Source of the DNA: Mediterranea massiliensis
Lineage (GTDB): Bacteria; Bacteroidota; Bacteroidia; Bacteroidales; Bacteroidaceae
DNA: 54,833 nucleotides
NCBI RefSeq assembly: GCF_900128475.1
Contig: NZ_LT635839.1
Span: 1-54,833, forward strand
Reading direction: 5' to 3'
Part shown: one piece after another, positions 15,407 through 24,338 of the stretch
How positions within the stretch are numbered: position 1 is the first letter of the stretch
How the letters are laid out: every line of letters starts with the position of its first letter
Notes under the pieces: model-generated
Told to the model about the DNA's origin: nothing
Seen by the model: only the letters and a program-made list of their open reading frames with translations
Databases searched by the model: none
Position numbers and translations under genes: made by a program

Positions 15407-16057
15407 TCACTTCCTCACCGAAGCGCGGTACTCACGGATGAAGTTTTCCAACTCCTGTGCTCCCTTTTCGGTAGAAATGCCACGAAGATAAGTAAACATA
15501 ATGGATTCGTAAACGTCCAGAAAGGAATATTTCTCGCAAATATTGCTATTTATCAGCAAGTCAAGCTGTTCATGGACCAGCAGATTGACAATGGCAAAGT
15601 TGATGTCGTCACGGAAGATACCCTGCTTCACCCCCTCCTTGAAGAAGTTGACCACCTCTGCCGAGTCGCGGTTCTTGTCGTTCTTGAGCAGTTCGTAGGC
15701 CTTGGGATACTTCTTGATGTCTTCGAAAAAACTCTTGTGGGTGGTATGAAACTTCTCGATGCTGCGCAGATAGAGCTTGAGCAGCACTTCGAGCACATGG
15801 GCCGACTGCCCAAGAATGGTACGGATATACTCGTTCGTCTCCTGCCGTTCCTTGCGGATGCAGTCTTCCAGCAACATCTCCTTGTTGGCAAACACTTCGT
15901 AGAGCGTACGCTTGGAGATACCCATCGATGCGGCAATGTCGTCCATCGTGATGCATTTGATGCCGTGGGTCTTGAATGCCTGCATCGCTCTCTCTATAAT
16001 CCGTTCTTTCAGTTCAACACGCGAGGTTGAACGCTTTGTATTCTCACTCATTCTCAA
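15407..16057 (-). CDS. TetR/AcrR-family transcriptional regulator
   Basis: A 216-residue one-component regulator. The N-terminal helix-turn-helix (about 15-60) is typical: LKERIIERAMQAFKTHGIKC, then TMDDIAASMGISKRTLYEVF and NKEMLLEDCI. The C-terminal ~150 residues form the variable ligand-binding and dimer domain. Starts at 16057 or six bases downstream (MSENTK). It is transcribed away from the hut operon terminator and converges with the nine-gene operon, so its target is not obvious from position. It could control its own promoter or a distant gene; the palindrome at 4128 is a testable but unsupported candidate. Confidence 0.9.
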   Translation of the reverse strand: MRMSENTKRSTSRVELKERIIERAMQAFKTHGIKCITMDDIAASMGISKRTLYEVFANKEMLLEDCIRKERQETNEYIRTILGQSAHVLEVLLKLYLRSIEKFHTTHKSFFEDIKKYPKAYELLKNDKNRDSAEVVNFFKEGVKQGIFRDDINFAIVNLLVHEQLDLLINSNICEKYSFLDVYESIMFTYLRGISTEKGAQELENFIREYRASVRK

Positions 16058-16100
16058 TAGATTATCATTCGACTCACCTGCCTGAGGCCTAAATTCGCTA

Positions 16101-16108
16101 CAAATATA
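16101..16108 (-). promoter_or_regulatory. Promoter -7 element of the TetR gene
   Basis: TATATTTG on the minus strand fits TAnnTTTG and lies about 44 bases upstream of the TetR start. Its upstream half overlaps the hut terminator; no clear -33 element is seen. Confidence 0.5.
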
Positions 16109-16111
16109 AAA

Positions 16112-16145
16112 AAAGGAAACTCAATTTCCGCATCGAGTTTCCTTT
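16112..16145 (-). terminator. Terminator of the hut operon
   Basis: AAAGGAAACTC and GAGTTTCCTTT form a perfect 11-base stem with a 12-base loop, 37 bases after the hutH stop. On the minus strand it continues into a T-rich tract (TTTTTTTATA), a classical intrinsic terminator. Confidence 0.88.
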
Positions 16146-16182
16146 CTTTTCATCAGGTTTTAATAAAAATTACAATTCTCCG

Positions 16183-17682
16183 TTAATAATCGAACTTCAT
16201 GCGGTTGAGAAAAGCCACCGTCTTGTGGATTTCCTTGTACATCACGATGTCTTCCCGCACGAAAGGCACTTCTTTCCGATAGGCATGCAGGAAGCGTTCG
16301 AGCACAGGCGAAGTCTTGGCCGGACGACGGAAGTCGATGCCCTGGGCAGCGTTCATCAGCTCGATGGCCAGGATGTGTTCCAAGTTGTCCATCACGCGGT
16401 AGAGCTTGGTGGCAGCATTGGCCCCCATACTGACGTGGTCTTCCTGTCCGTTGCTCGACACGATGGAGTCGCTACTGGCGGCATAGCAGTACATCTTGTT
16501 CTGGCTCACCATCGAAGCGGCGGCATACTGCGGTATCATGAAGCCCGAGTTCAGTCCCGGATTGGCCACCAGAAATTCGGGCAGACCGCGCAGGCCCATG
16601 ATGAGCTGCGCCACACGCCGTTCGGAGATGTTGCCCAGTTCGGCCAGGGCGATGCACAGGAAGTCGTAGGCAATGGCCAACGGCTGTCCGTGGAAGTTTC
16701 CGCCCGATATGATGAGGTCTTCGTCGGGGAAGATGGTGGGGTTGTCGGTGACGGAATTGATTTCGGTGAGCAGCACCGATGCCACGTAGCGGATGGCATC
16801 TTTCGTAGCTCCATGCACCTGCGGAATGCAGCGGAAGGAATAAGGATCCTGCACGTGCTGCTTGGGACGAGCTATCAGCTCACTGCCTTCCAGCAGTTTG
16901 CGGAAAGCGGCACCCGTCTCGATCTGTCCCTGGTGGGGACGTATCTGCTGGATGCAGTCCATGAAGGGGTCGATGCGGCCGTCAAAGGCTTCGAGCGACA
17001 GGGCGGCAATCAGGTCGGCCCGCCGCGAGAGGCGCTGTGCCTTGAGGATGGCAAACACGCCGTTGGCGCTCATGAATTGGGTGCCGTTGAGCAGGGCCAG
17101 TCCTTCCTTGCTCTTCAGCTTGACCGGCTCCCAGCCGAACTCGTCGAGCACACTGATGGCCTCGCACTTCTTTCCCTTGTAGTAGACGTCACCCACGCCG
17201 ATGAGGGGCAGGAAGAGATTGGCCAGCGGAGCGAGGTCGCCCGAAGCGCCCAGCGAGCCGCGATCGTAGACAATGGGGAGGACATCGTTGTTGAAGAAGT
17301 CGAGGATGCGCTGCACAGTGATGACCTGCACACCGCTGTGACCCAGCGACAGGGCATGGGCCTTGAGGAGCATCATCAGCTTGACAATGACGGGCTTGAT
17401 TTCCTCGCCCACACTGCAGGCATGGCTCTTGATGAGGTTTTCCTGCAGGGTTTCGAGTTCGTCGGGCGAGATGTTCTTGTTGCACAACGAACCGAAGCCG
17501 GTGGTGATGCCATACAGAGGGACATCGGACTCGGCAATCTTCCGGTCCAGATAGTCGCGGCAGCGCTGGATGCGTTCGCGGGCCTCGGGGGCCAGCTCCA
17601 GCTTGATGTTTTCGTTGATGATGCGTTCGAGGAGGTCGAAGGTCAGCTCACCCGAACCTATCTGATAGACATTCCTGCTCAT
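16183..17682 (-). CDS. hutH: Histidine ammonia-lyase
   Basis: Catalyses deamination of L-histidine to trans-urocanate, the first step of histidine breakdown, in the cytoplasm. The 499-residue protein has the expected length and the self-cyclising MIO triad Ala146-Ser147-Gly148 in GSLGASGDLAPL. Also visible are YGITTGFG near residue 57, and FMIPQYAAASMVSQNK and SNGQEDHVSMG in the C-terminal half, all typical of the family. As the most downstream gene of the operon it overlaps fchA by four bases (ATGA). The MIO site and the neighbours rule out phenylalanine or tyrosine lyase in practice, although those enzymes are homologous. Confidence 0.97.
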   Translation of the reverse strand: MSRNVYQIGSGELTFDLLERIINENIKLELAPEARERIQRCRDYLDRKIAESDVPLYGITTGFGSLCNKNISPDELETLQENLIKSHACSVGEEIKPVIVKLMMLLKAHALSLGHSGVQVITVQRILDFFNNDVLPIVYDRGSLGASGDLAPLANLFLPLIGVGDVYYKGKKCEAISVLDEFGWEPVKLKSKEGLALLNGTQFMSANGVFAILKAQRLSRRADLIAALSLEAFDGRIDPFMDCIQQIRPHQGQIETGAAFRKLLEGSELIARPKQHVQDPYSFRCIPQVHGATKDAIRYVASVLLTEINSVTDNPTIFPDEDLIISGGNFHGQPLAIAYDFLCIALAELGNISERRVAQLIMGLRGLPEFLVANPGLNSGFMIPQYAAASMVSQNKMYCYAASSDSIVSSNGQEDHVSMGANAATKLYRVMDNLEHILAIELMNAAQGIDFRRPAKTSPVLERFLHAYRKEVPFVREDIVMYKEIHKTVAFLNRMKFDY

Positions 17683-18308
17683 ACGCGTAATTCTTGGGTG
17701 ATGGATTCCAGCAAACGGGCTTCTTCGTCGCAGGCTTTCCGCTCGAGGTCGTCGGCCTCGGCCTGCAGGGCAGCCACAAACTCCTTGTCTTTCAGCGAGC
17801 CCAGATTGATGCGGACGTTGAGCAACGCGCCCAGCACCGCATTGCGGGCAGACATCATGGCCACGCAGGCATCGGTCACGGCGTTGCGGTTGCCGTTACG
17901 GGCCACGTAGGCCAGGGCTGGCATCAGGGCAAAGGCCTTGCGGGCCACTTCCATCGGCACCAGGGCCGCCTGTCGGGTAGCCTCCTGAATGGCCGCACTG
18001 CGGGCCGCCTTTTCTTCATCGGTGGCCTTGGGCATCTTGAAGCAGGCAAATACGCGGTCGTAGGCCTCGGAGTCGCGGTCGATGTCGGCCGTAAAGCCTT
18101 CACGGGCGGCAGAGAGGTCGGCCGCCACACGCTCCATCTCGGCCCAGCTGACTTCGTAGTTCTTCTTGCCCACGGTGAGCCGGGCCACCATGGCTCCCAA
18201 GGCCGAGGCCAACGCGCCACTCAAGGCGGCCACACTGCCGCCCCCGGGGACGGGGTCGCTGCCCGCCACTTTATCCAAAAAATCGGTTACTTTCAGTTCT
18301 GTCAACAT
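17679..18308 (-). CDS. fchA: Formiminotetrahydrofolate cyclodeaminase
   Basis: Converts 5-formimino-tetrahydrofolate to 5,10-methenyl-tetrahydrofolate and ammonia, recovering the one-carbon unit from histidine. The 209-residue helical protein carries the FTCD_C/cyclodeaminase signature PVPGGGSVAALSGALASALG near residues 19-38. In animals this domain is fused to the formiminotransferase; here it is a separate gene, two genes away from ftcD. It overlaps hutH by four bases and lies 51 bases downstream of hutI. A methenyl-THF cyclohydrolase-like paralogue is excluded by context rather than by a residue I can point to. Confidence 0.92.
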   Translation of the reverse strand: MLTELKVTDFLDKVAGSDPVPGGGSVAALSGALASALGAMVARLTVGKKNYEVSWAEMERVAADLSAAREGFTADIDRDSEAYDRVFACFKMPKATDEEKAARSAAIQEATRQAALVPMEVARKAFALMPALAYVARNGNRNAVTDACVAMMSARNAVLGALLNVRINLGSLKDKEFVAALQAEADDLERKACDEEARLLESITQELRV

Positions 18309-18359
18309 GGTATTACATTTTTATTAGGGGTGATACAATCATAAAATCAGTTCCATCCG

Positions 18360-19613
18360 TCAGGCAATAGGCCAAATGACCCCTTCCTTGATGGTGGTAT
18401 AGACGCAGTTCATGCCCACATAGTAGGGCAGGAAGTGATAGTTGTCCGTATCGAGCACGGCAAAGTCGCCCTTCTTGCCCACCTCGATGCTGCCGATGCG
18501 GTCGGCCCGGTTCAGTGCCGCCGCGCCGTTCAGCGTCAGGGCAGTGATGGCCTCCTCCACGGACATCTGCATGTAGATGCAGGCCAGGGCAAAGGTCAGC
18601 GGGATGGAGCCGGAGAAGCAGCTGCCGGGATTCAGGTCGGTGGCCAGGGCCACGGCGCAACCGGCGTCAATCATCTGCCGGGCACGGGCATAGGGCTCGC
18701 GCAGGGCGAAAGCCGTCAGCGGCAGCAGCGTGGCCACCACACCCCGCGAGGCCATCGCGTCGATGTCGGCGTCGGAGGCATGGAGCAGGTGGTCGGCCGA
18801 AACGGCTCCCAGCTCGGCAGCCAGACCGGCTCCGCCCAGGGAAACAATCTCGTCGGCATGCAGCTTCAGAGCCAGGCCCTGTTCGCGGGCGGCCAGCAGC
18901 AGGCGGCGCGACTGTTCGAGGGAGAAGACGCCCTCCTCGCAGAACACGTCGCAGAACTCGGCCAGCCCGTTCTTCACCACACAGGGCAGGACCTCGCGTA
19001 TCAGGAAGTCCACATAGTTGTCCGTCCGCCCCACATACTCCGCAGGCACGGCATGGGCGCCCAGGAAGGTGGGCACCACGTCCACCCGCCGGTGCTCGTC
19101 ACAGGCCAGGCTCTGCATCACCTTCAGCTGGAGCAGTTCGGTGGACTTGTCGAGCCCGTAGCCGCTCTTCCCCTCGACGGTGGTGACACCCATGGCCAAC
19201 ATGCGCTTCAGGAAATCCTCGGCACGGGCACGCAGGCGGATGAAGTTGCTGGCGCGGGTAGCCTTCACGGTACTGACGATGCCGCCGCCCCGCCGCATGA
19301 TGCTCATGTAGCTCTCGCCCCTGAGCCGCCAGGAGAATTCCTCGGCCCGCTCGCCGCCGAACACAAAGTGGGTGTGCGAATCCACAAAGCCGGGCAGCAC
19401 ACACCGTCCGCGGGCGTTGTAGTGCCAGTAGTGCTGGTAATAGCCGTCACGGCTCTCGCCACGGTTGGGCCCCACGTAGGTGATGAGGCCGTCCGTCACT
19501 TCGACCGTCGCATTCTCCAGCACCTGCACTTCCGCCATCTCCCGGCCTTTCCGGGCCGAGAAACCAGTCGGGGTGACCACACGGGCATTGAATATAATCA
19601 GGTTTTCTGCCAT
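18360..19613 (-). CDS. hutI: Imidazolonepropionase
   Basis: Hydrolyses 4-imidazolone-5-propanoate to N-formimino-L-glutamate, the third step of the pathway. A 417-residue amidohydrolase with metal-binding His80 and His82 in DSHTHFVFGGER, KSGYGLD in the substrate region, LKLHADEI for the next metal ligand and a metal Asp in ATDLNPGSC. Length and motifs match the family closely. It begins 12 bases after the ftcD stop, so it is part of the same transcript. Codon use is strongly GC-rich at third positions, like the rest of the hut operon, which leaves a long meaningless open frame on the opposite strand. Confidence 0.97.
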   Translation of the reverse strand: MAENLIIFNARVVTPTGFSARKGREMAEVQVLENATVEVTDGLITYVGPNRGESRDGYYQHYWHYNARGRCVLPGFVDSHTHFVFGGERAEEFSWRLRGESYMSIMRRGGGIVSTVKATRASNFIRLRARAEDFLKRMLAMGVTTVEGKSGYGLDKSTELLQLKVMQSLACDEHRRVDVVPTFLGAHAVPAEYVGRTDNYVDFLIREVLPCVVKNGLAEFCDVFCEEGVFSLEQSRRLLLAAREQGLALKLHADEIVSLGGAGLAAELGAVSADHLLHASDADIDAMASRGVVATLLPLTAFALREPYARARQMIDAGCAVALATDLNPGSCFSGSIPLTFALACIYMQMSVEEAITALTLNGAAALNRADRIGSIEVGKKGDFAVLDTDNYHFLPYYVGMNCVYTTIKEGVIWPIA

Positions 19614-19625
19614 AGCCTTCCTCCG

Positions 19626-20525
19626 TCATTCTTCCATGATCCGGGCTTCCAGCACCTGGCGCAGGGAGAAGTTCTCCAGTCCGAGGTAATAGGAAGCGGT
19701 GTCTATCAGTGCCTCCATCGGCACCAGGCCGATGATTTCGCTGCCCACAATGCTCACGCCGTAGCGGCGGGCCTCGATGCGCACCAGCTCAAAGGCACGG
19801 TAGAGGGCCGTGCGGGTATAGTCGGTCATGTTGATGGACACCTGCGTGATGCCGCGGTCCTTCAGTTCCACGCCCATGGCCTTGCAGTAGCGCAGGCCGC
19901 CGCCGATGAAGCGGATCTTCTTGGCGATGTCGTGGGCTATCTCCAGGCTGGGTGTCGAGAGGTTGATGTTGTAGGCCACCAGCGGCATGCGGGCTCCGAT
20001 GGCCACGGTGCCGGCCGTCGGATGGCGTTCAGCAGGGCCGAAGTCGGGCTTCCACTCGGGCTGGTGTATCTTCTCGGCCATGCCTTCGAATTCACCCTTG
20101 CGGATGGCGGCCAGGTTTTCCCGGTGGGGAGCCGTGGCCGACTTTTCGTAGAGGAACACGGGCAGGCCGTACCGCCGGGCTGCTTCTTCGCCCACTTCCC
20201 GCGACAGGGTAATGGCATCGTCCATCGTCACGCCCCGGATGGGGATGAAGGGCACCACGTCGACAGCTCCCATGCGGGGATGCTGGCCCTGGTGGTGGTT
20301 GAGGTCAATCAGCTCCACCGCCACGCCGATGGCTTCGAGCACGGCGTCGCGCAGGGGTTCGGGTTCGCCCACCACGGTCACCACCAGGCGGTTGTGGTCT
20401 TCATCGTTGCTGTAGTCCAGCAGTTTCACTCCGGCCCGCGCACGGAAGGGGGCCACAATCTTGTCTATCTTCTGCAAGTCGCGTCCCTCGCTGAAGTTGG
20501 GGACGCATTCCATGATTCTGTTCAT
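19626..20525 (-). CDS. ftcD: Glutamate formimidoyltransferase
   Basis: Transfers the formimino group from N-formimino-glutamate to tetrahydrofolate, releasing glutamate. The 299-residue protein covers only the transferase half of animal FTCD. Recognisable segments are MECVPNFSEGRD at the N-terminus, NHHQGQHPRMGAVDVVPFIP around residues 77-96, which includes the catalytic His region, and YNINLSTPSLEIAHDIAKKI in the second subdomain. It lies 18 bases after hutU and 12 bases before hutI. Together with fchA it makes this the folate branch of histidine breakdown rather than the formamide or formate branch. Confidence 0.95.
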   Translation of the reverse strand: MNRIMECVPNFSEGRDLQKIDKIVAPFRARAGVKLLDYSNDEDHNRLVVTVVGEPEPLRDAVLEAIGVAVELIDLNHHQGQHPRMGAVDVVPFIPIRGVTMDDAITLSREVGEEAARRYGLPVFLYEKSATAPHRENLAAIRKGEFEGMAEKIHQPEWKPDFGPAERHPTAGTVAIGARMPLVAYNINLSTPSLEIAHDIAKKIRFIGGGLRYCKAMGVELKDRGITQVSINMTDYTRTALYRAFELVRIEARRYGVSIVGSEIIGLVPMEALIDTASYYLGLENFSLRQVLEARIMEE

Positions 20526-20543
20526 AAGGTCAGCGTTAAAGGT

Positions 20544-22523
20544 CTATTGAATGAGTTCCTGTATCAGCCGGTCGTCGGCCAGGTAGGGCATCGTGATGTG
20601 GTATCCGTCGGCATGCGTGCGGTTGAACTCGGCACTGGTCTCCATGGCATGCGGATTGCGGGCCCACGAACGGCGGGCCACACCGCCCATCACGTCCCAC
20701 AGCATGGCCGAGCGCAGGATCCGGTCTACCCGCTCGGAGCCGTCGCACACCATGCCGAAGCCGCCGTTGATGGCCTTGCCGATACCGACGCCGCCCCCGT
20801 TGTGCAGGGCTACGAGGCTCATGCCACGGGCGCAGTTGCCCGCAAAGCACTGCACGGCCATGTCTGCCATGACGTTGCTGCCGTCCTTGATGTTAGCCGT
20901 CTCGCGGAAGGGGGAGTCCGTACCGCTCACGTCGTGGTGGTCGCGCCCCAGCATGATGGGCCCCACTTCGCCGCGGCGCACCATTTCGTTGAAGCGCAGG
21001 GCTATCTTCAGCCGTCCCTCGGCATCCTGGTAGAGGATGCGGGCCTGCGTGCCCACCACGAGGTTGTTCTTCTCGGCGTCGCGTATCCAGTTGTAGTTGT
21101 CCAGGTCCTGGCCGCGGCGCGTGGGGTCGATGCACTCCATGGCGGCACGGTCGGTCTTCACCAGGTCCTCGTGCCGTCCGCTCAGGCACACCCAGCGGAA
21201 GGGGCCGTAGCCGTAGTCGAAGAGTTCGGGCCCCATGATGTCCTCCACGTAGCTGGGAAAGATGAAGCCGTTCTTGTCACTGCCGTCGCGGGCTATCTCG
21301 CGGACACCGGCATCGTAGACGGCCTTCAGGAAGGAGTTGCCATAGTCGAAGAAGTAGGTGCCCCACTCCACCAGCTGACGGATGGCCTGATAGTGGCGGC
21401 GCAGCGAAGCGTCCACCAGCTCGTGGAAGCGGGCGGTGTCTTCGTGCAGCAGGCGGGTACGTTCCTCGAAGGTCAGCCCTGCGGGGCAGTAGCCGCCGTC
21501 GTAGACGGCATGGCACGAAGTCTGGTCGGAAAGCAGGTCGGGACGGATGCCCTCGCGCACGGCATACTCCAGCAGGTCGACGATGTTGCCGTGATAGGCC
21601 ACGGACAGGGGCTGTCCGTGCTTCATAGCCTTTTGGGCCAAGGCAAAGGCATGGGGGATGGAGTCGGTCACCTCCTGCACCCAGCCCTGATCGTGGCGGG
21701 TGGCGATGCGCGACGCGTCCACCTCGGCAATGATGGCTGCCGCTCCGGCCATGACGGCTGCCTTGGGCTGTGCGCCGCTCATGCCGCCCAGGCCCGAGGA
21801 GACGAATAGGCGTCCGGCCAGATTGCCGTCCTGCGGAATGCCCAGCTTCAGTCGTCCGGCGTTGAGTAGGGTGTTGAACGTGCCGTGCACGATGCCCTGC
21901 GGCCCGATGTACATCCAGCCGCCGGCGGTCATCTGCCCGTAGTTGGCCACGCCCATCTGCATGGCGGTGTGCCAGTCTTCCTGGTTGTCATAGAGGCCCA
22001 CCATCAGGGCGTTGGTCAGGATGACGCGCGGCGCTTCGGGCTTCGAGCGGAACAACCCTAGCGGATGGCCGCTCTCCACCACGAGCGTCTGGTCCTGTGT
22101 CAGCTCTTCGAGGTACATCTTCAGCAGGCGGTACTGCATCCAGTTCTGGCACACCTGTCCCGTCTCGCCATAGGTGACGAGCTCGTAGGGATAGAGGGCC
22201 ACGTCGAAGGCCAGGTTGTTGTCGATCATCACCTGGAAGGCCTTGCCTTCGATGCAGCGGCCGCGGTATTCGTCGATGGGCTTGGCCTTGAGGTCGCCCT
22301 GCGGACGGTAGCGGTAGCCGTAGATGCGGCCGCGCGTGCGGAGTTCTTCCAGAAATTCGGGGGCCAGCTGGCTATGCAGCTCGGGCGGGATGTAACGGAG
22401 GGCATTCTTCAGCGCCACGGCCGTCCGGGCCGCATCGAGCGTGTAGCCGCGGTCGGGAGCACGGCGGATGCCCTCGACGAACGAGGGGTAAGGCGGAAGC
22501 ACCTTGCTCAGAGATATTTCCAT
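20544..22523 (-). CDS. hutU: Urocanate hydratase
   Basis: Hydrates urocanate to imidazolone propionate using tightly bound NAD+. The 659-residue protein is about 100 residues longer than the common proteobacterial or Bacillus enzymes (~555) and close to animal urocanases in length. It shows GLGGMSGAQPKAAVMAG for NAD binding, YHGNIVDLLEY, DQTSCHAVYDGGYCPAGLTF with a candidate active-site Cys, and the C-terminal ALHNGGGVGIGKAINGGFGM. It is the first gene of the operon. Identity is not in doubt; the length is the unusual point. Confidence 0.96.
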   Translation of the reverse strand: MEISLSKVLPPYPSFVEGIRRAPDRGYTLDAARTAVALKNALRYIPPELHSQLAPEFLEELRTRGRIYGYRYRPQGDLKAKPIDEYRGRCIEGKAFQVMIDNNLAFDVALYPYELVTYGETGQVCQNWMQYRLLKMYLEELTQDQTLVVESGHPLGLFRSKPEAPRVILTNALMVGLYDNQEDWHTAMQMGVANYGQMTAGGWMYIGPQGIVHGTFNTLLNAGRLKLGIPQDGNLAGRLFVSSGLGGMSGAQPKAAVMAGAAAIIAEVDASRIATRHDQGWVQEVTDSIPHAFALAQKAMKHGQPLSVAYHGNIVDLLEYAVREGIRPDLLSDQTSCHAVYDGGYCPAGLTFEERTRLLHEDTARFHELVDASLRRHYQAIRQLVEWGTYFFDYGNSFLKAVYDAGVREIARDGSDKNGFIFPSYVEDIMGPELFDYGYGPFRWVCLSGRHEDLVKTDRAAMECIDPTRRGQDLDNYNWIRDAEKNNLVVGTQARILYQDAEGRLKIALRFNEMVRRGEVGPIMLGRDHHDVSGTDSPFRETANIKDGSNVMADMAVQCFAGNCARGMSLVALHNGGGVGIGKAINGGFGMVCDGSERVDRILRSAMLWDVMGGVARRSWARNPHAMETSAEFNRTHADGYHITMPYLADDRLIQELIQ

Positions 22524-22577
22524 AATAAACGGAGATTAGAGGTTACAAATTGTCAATCAAGACGAAGTTTACTTGGC

Positions 22578-22585
22578 GCAATATA
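22578..22585 (-). promoter_or_regulatory. Possible promoter of the hut operon
   Basis: TATATTGC on the minus strand, about 55 bases upstream of hutU, with TTG 20 bases further upstream. It matches TAnnTTTG only partly and overlaps the terminator of the PepSY gene. Confidence 0.35.
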
Positions 22586-22591
22586 CAAAAC

Positions 22592-22623
22592 AATCCCGAT
22601 ATTTGCAATGAAATACCGGGATT
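22592..22623 (-). terminator. Terminator after the PepSY-like gene
   Basis: AATCCCGATATTT and AAATACCGGGATT form a 13-base stem with one mismatch and a 6-base loop, 40 bases after the stop. Minus-strand transcription continues into GTTTTGTATATT, a weak U tract. Confidence 0.65.
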
Positions 22624-22662
22624 ATTTATCAAATAGTCAGAAAAACAGGTTTCGGGAGCGGT

Positions 22663-23103
22663 TTAGTCGTCAGCGTCCATGTCGATGACGTTGAACTTCG
22701 TGTCGAACTTGATTTCCCAACGGTTGCTGAGCTGTACTTCGTAGGAATAGCGGTCCTTCTCCAGCTTGACAATTTCAGCATCGGGATAGCGGTCGGCCAC
22801 AAACTTCTGGATGGGCTGCGGAACAACGGCAGCAGGCACCTCCGACATACGGCACTGGATGTCGGTCCATTCGCCTTTCTTGTTGAACTCCACCTTGCTG
22901 CCGCTGGTGAACATCACTTCGTAGGAGGTGTCGAACAGTTCGGAGTCTTCCTTGGCAAAGGCCACTTTCTCCGAGGCGAAATGCTTCTTGACAAACTGCT
23001 GTGCGGCGGCGGGGAGCTGCTCGAAGGTGATGGGTTTGTCGTTGTCGGCCGATGCCAGCTGAATGGTGAACACGCTTACCAGTAAGAGGAACAATTTTTT
23101 CAT
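22663..23103 (-). CDS. PepSY-like periplasmic protein
   Basis: A 146-residue exported protein with signal peptide MKKLFLLLVSVFTIQLASA. The mature part holds two PepSY-like (DUF2874-type) repeats: TFEQLPAAAQQFVKKHF with strands FDTSYEVMFTSGSKVEFNKK, and VPQPIQKFVADRYPDAEIVK with SYEVQLSNRWEIKFDTKFNV. Such proteins are common in the Bacteroides periplasm, often as paralogues; roles in inhibition or binding have been proposed but are not settled. It has its own terminator and is not co-transcribed with hutU, which begins 140 bases downstream. Confidence 0.82.
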   Translation of the reverse strand: MKKLFLLLVSVFTIQLASADNDKPITFEQLPAAAQQFVKKHFASEKVAFAKEDSELFDTSYEVMFTSGSKVEFNKKGEWTDIQCRMSEVPAAVVPQPIQKFVADRYPDAEIVKLEKDRYSYEVQLSNRWEIKFDTKFNVIDMDADD

Positions 23104-23315
23104 AATCGTAAGTTTTTAAAGGGTTATTACTAAATTTGATTTCTGTCTTTTTTCTCGTTTTCGTACTGCAAAGGAAAGCAGTCATTCTGGAAAGAATTGG
23201 GAAAAATGAAGGAAATGAAAGAAAAAAGAGAATTTTTTTATTGCGAAGGCTGTATTCCGCCCCGCAGCCAGCGATATAACCCCTTAAAAACAAAAAGCAA
23301 ATGGCAAAGCCCCCG

Positions 23316-23966
23316 TCAGTCTTCGCTGCGGCTCTGCTTCAGGGCCCGCAGGTAGCGTACCATCACGCCGGCCGACTCGCTCGTTTCCAGCCGGAGGTTC
23401 TCCTGCAGTTCGGGAAGGCCCTCGAGGAGGGACATCATCTTGTCCTTGCCCACAAACTCGGCACGGCCGGTCTCGGGATTGATTTCGTAGAACACGCGGG
23501 CAGCCACCAGCGCCGACGCGGCAATGGCATCGCCCACCTCGCCGCCCAGCTTCGTGGCGTCGGGCGACTGGGCCGTGCTCGTGGCAGCCTGGCCGACGGG
23601 CTGGGCACAGAAGTAGAACTTGTCGCCCACGTGCATGGTGGCCGCATAGCAGTTGCCGAAGCGGTAGCGCTTGTAGCGCATCTTGCGGCAGTTGACGTAG
23701 AGGGCCGTATCAATCCGCACCGCATAGCAGCGACGGTTCAGATAACGGCTCAGGCCACGGTTGTCCACCGCCTCGATGCGGTAGTCACCTCCACCCATCA
23801 GCAGTATCTGGTTCTTGCTGCGACGCTCCACCCGCAACGTCGTCACCGTGTCGCCGTCGCACTCCACCAGTTCGCGCAGGTTGGCATACATAATCTGCTG
23901 CGCCTCGCAAGGCAGGAACAGCCCCGAGACGCCTAACAATGCCAGCAACACTACCCATTTCTTCAT
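23316..23966 (-). CDS. Exported protein of unknown function
   Basis: A 216-residue protein I do not recognise. The start at 23966 gives MKKWVVLLALLGVSGLFLPC, a signal peptide with cleavage near CEAQ, and is preceded by AAGGAGA, one of the few clear Shine-Dalgarno sites in the window; the longer frame to 24038 is rejected. The body is beta-rich and basic with several Cys (YLNRRCYAVRIDTALYVNCR, GNCYAATMHVGDKFYFCAQP), a small-residue middle (GGEVGDAIAASALVAAR), and a helical C-terminus (MMSLLEGLPELQENLRLE). The Cys suggest disulfides in the periplasm. It is a single-gene unit next to, and divergent from, the MutS-like gene. Confidence 0.72.
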   Translation of the reverse strand: MKKWVVLLALLGVSGLFLPCEAQQIMYANLRELVECDGDTVTTLRVERRSKNQILLMGGGDYRIEAVDNRGLSRYLNRRCYAVRIDTALYVNCRKMRYKRYRFGNCYAATMHVGDKFYFCAQPVGQAATSTAQSPDATKLGGEVGDAIAASALVAARVFYEINPETGRAEFVGKDKMMSLLEGLPELQENLRLETSESAGVMVRYLRALKQSRSED

Positions 23967-24338
23967 ATCTGAAAGTCTCCTTTTTCCGGTTCGTTGGTTT
24001 TGCGAGCTAAAGGTAAGGCATTTTGGAAAAACCTGCAAGCCTGCGGCTAAAAATGTTTCAAACGGCAGACAACCAGCACCGGATTGTCATCCGTTTTCGC
24101 CCCGCCTGCATAGTCGGGTATCATTGGCTGCGGTTTGCTGCCGGCCTCGTTCCTCAGAACAACCATCAAACCAGCTATAATCTGCCCGGGAAAACCAAAG
24201 GAAACGATTGTGCTGAATACCAGCATTGTACGGAACAAGTCGAAGGAAAGCTGGAGAAAGCCCACAAAAGCGACGGCGGACTTCGTACTTCTGCCGACTT
24301 TTCATACCTTTGCCACGCAAACCAACACTGAACAACTT
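23967..24338. other. Divergent intergenic region
   Basis: No gene is supported in these 372 bases. On the minus side TACCTTTA (24006-24013) is a near match to the -7 element for the exported unknown protein; on the plus side TACCTTTG (24305-24312) precedes the MutS-like gene. A frame upstream of 24339 is open but has no family resemblance. Confidence 0.5.
24305..24312 (+). promoter_or_regulatory. Promoter -7 element of the MutS-like gene
   Basis: TACCTTTG fits TAnnTTTG, 27 bases before the ATG pair at 24339/24342. A start upstream of this element would lie outside the transcript, which supports the chosen start. Confidence 0.6.

Noticed and set aside
16225..17910. Plus-strand open frame of 561 codons opposite hutH and fchA
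   Set aside because: Antisense to two well-supported enzymes, same compositional cause, no family resemblance.
18435..21809. Plus-strand open frame of 1124 codons opposite hutI, ftcD and hutU
   Set aside because: It mirrors three certain genes, has a His/Gly/Ala/Val-rich composition without domain pattern, and follows from the high third-position GC of the hut genes.
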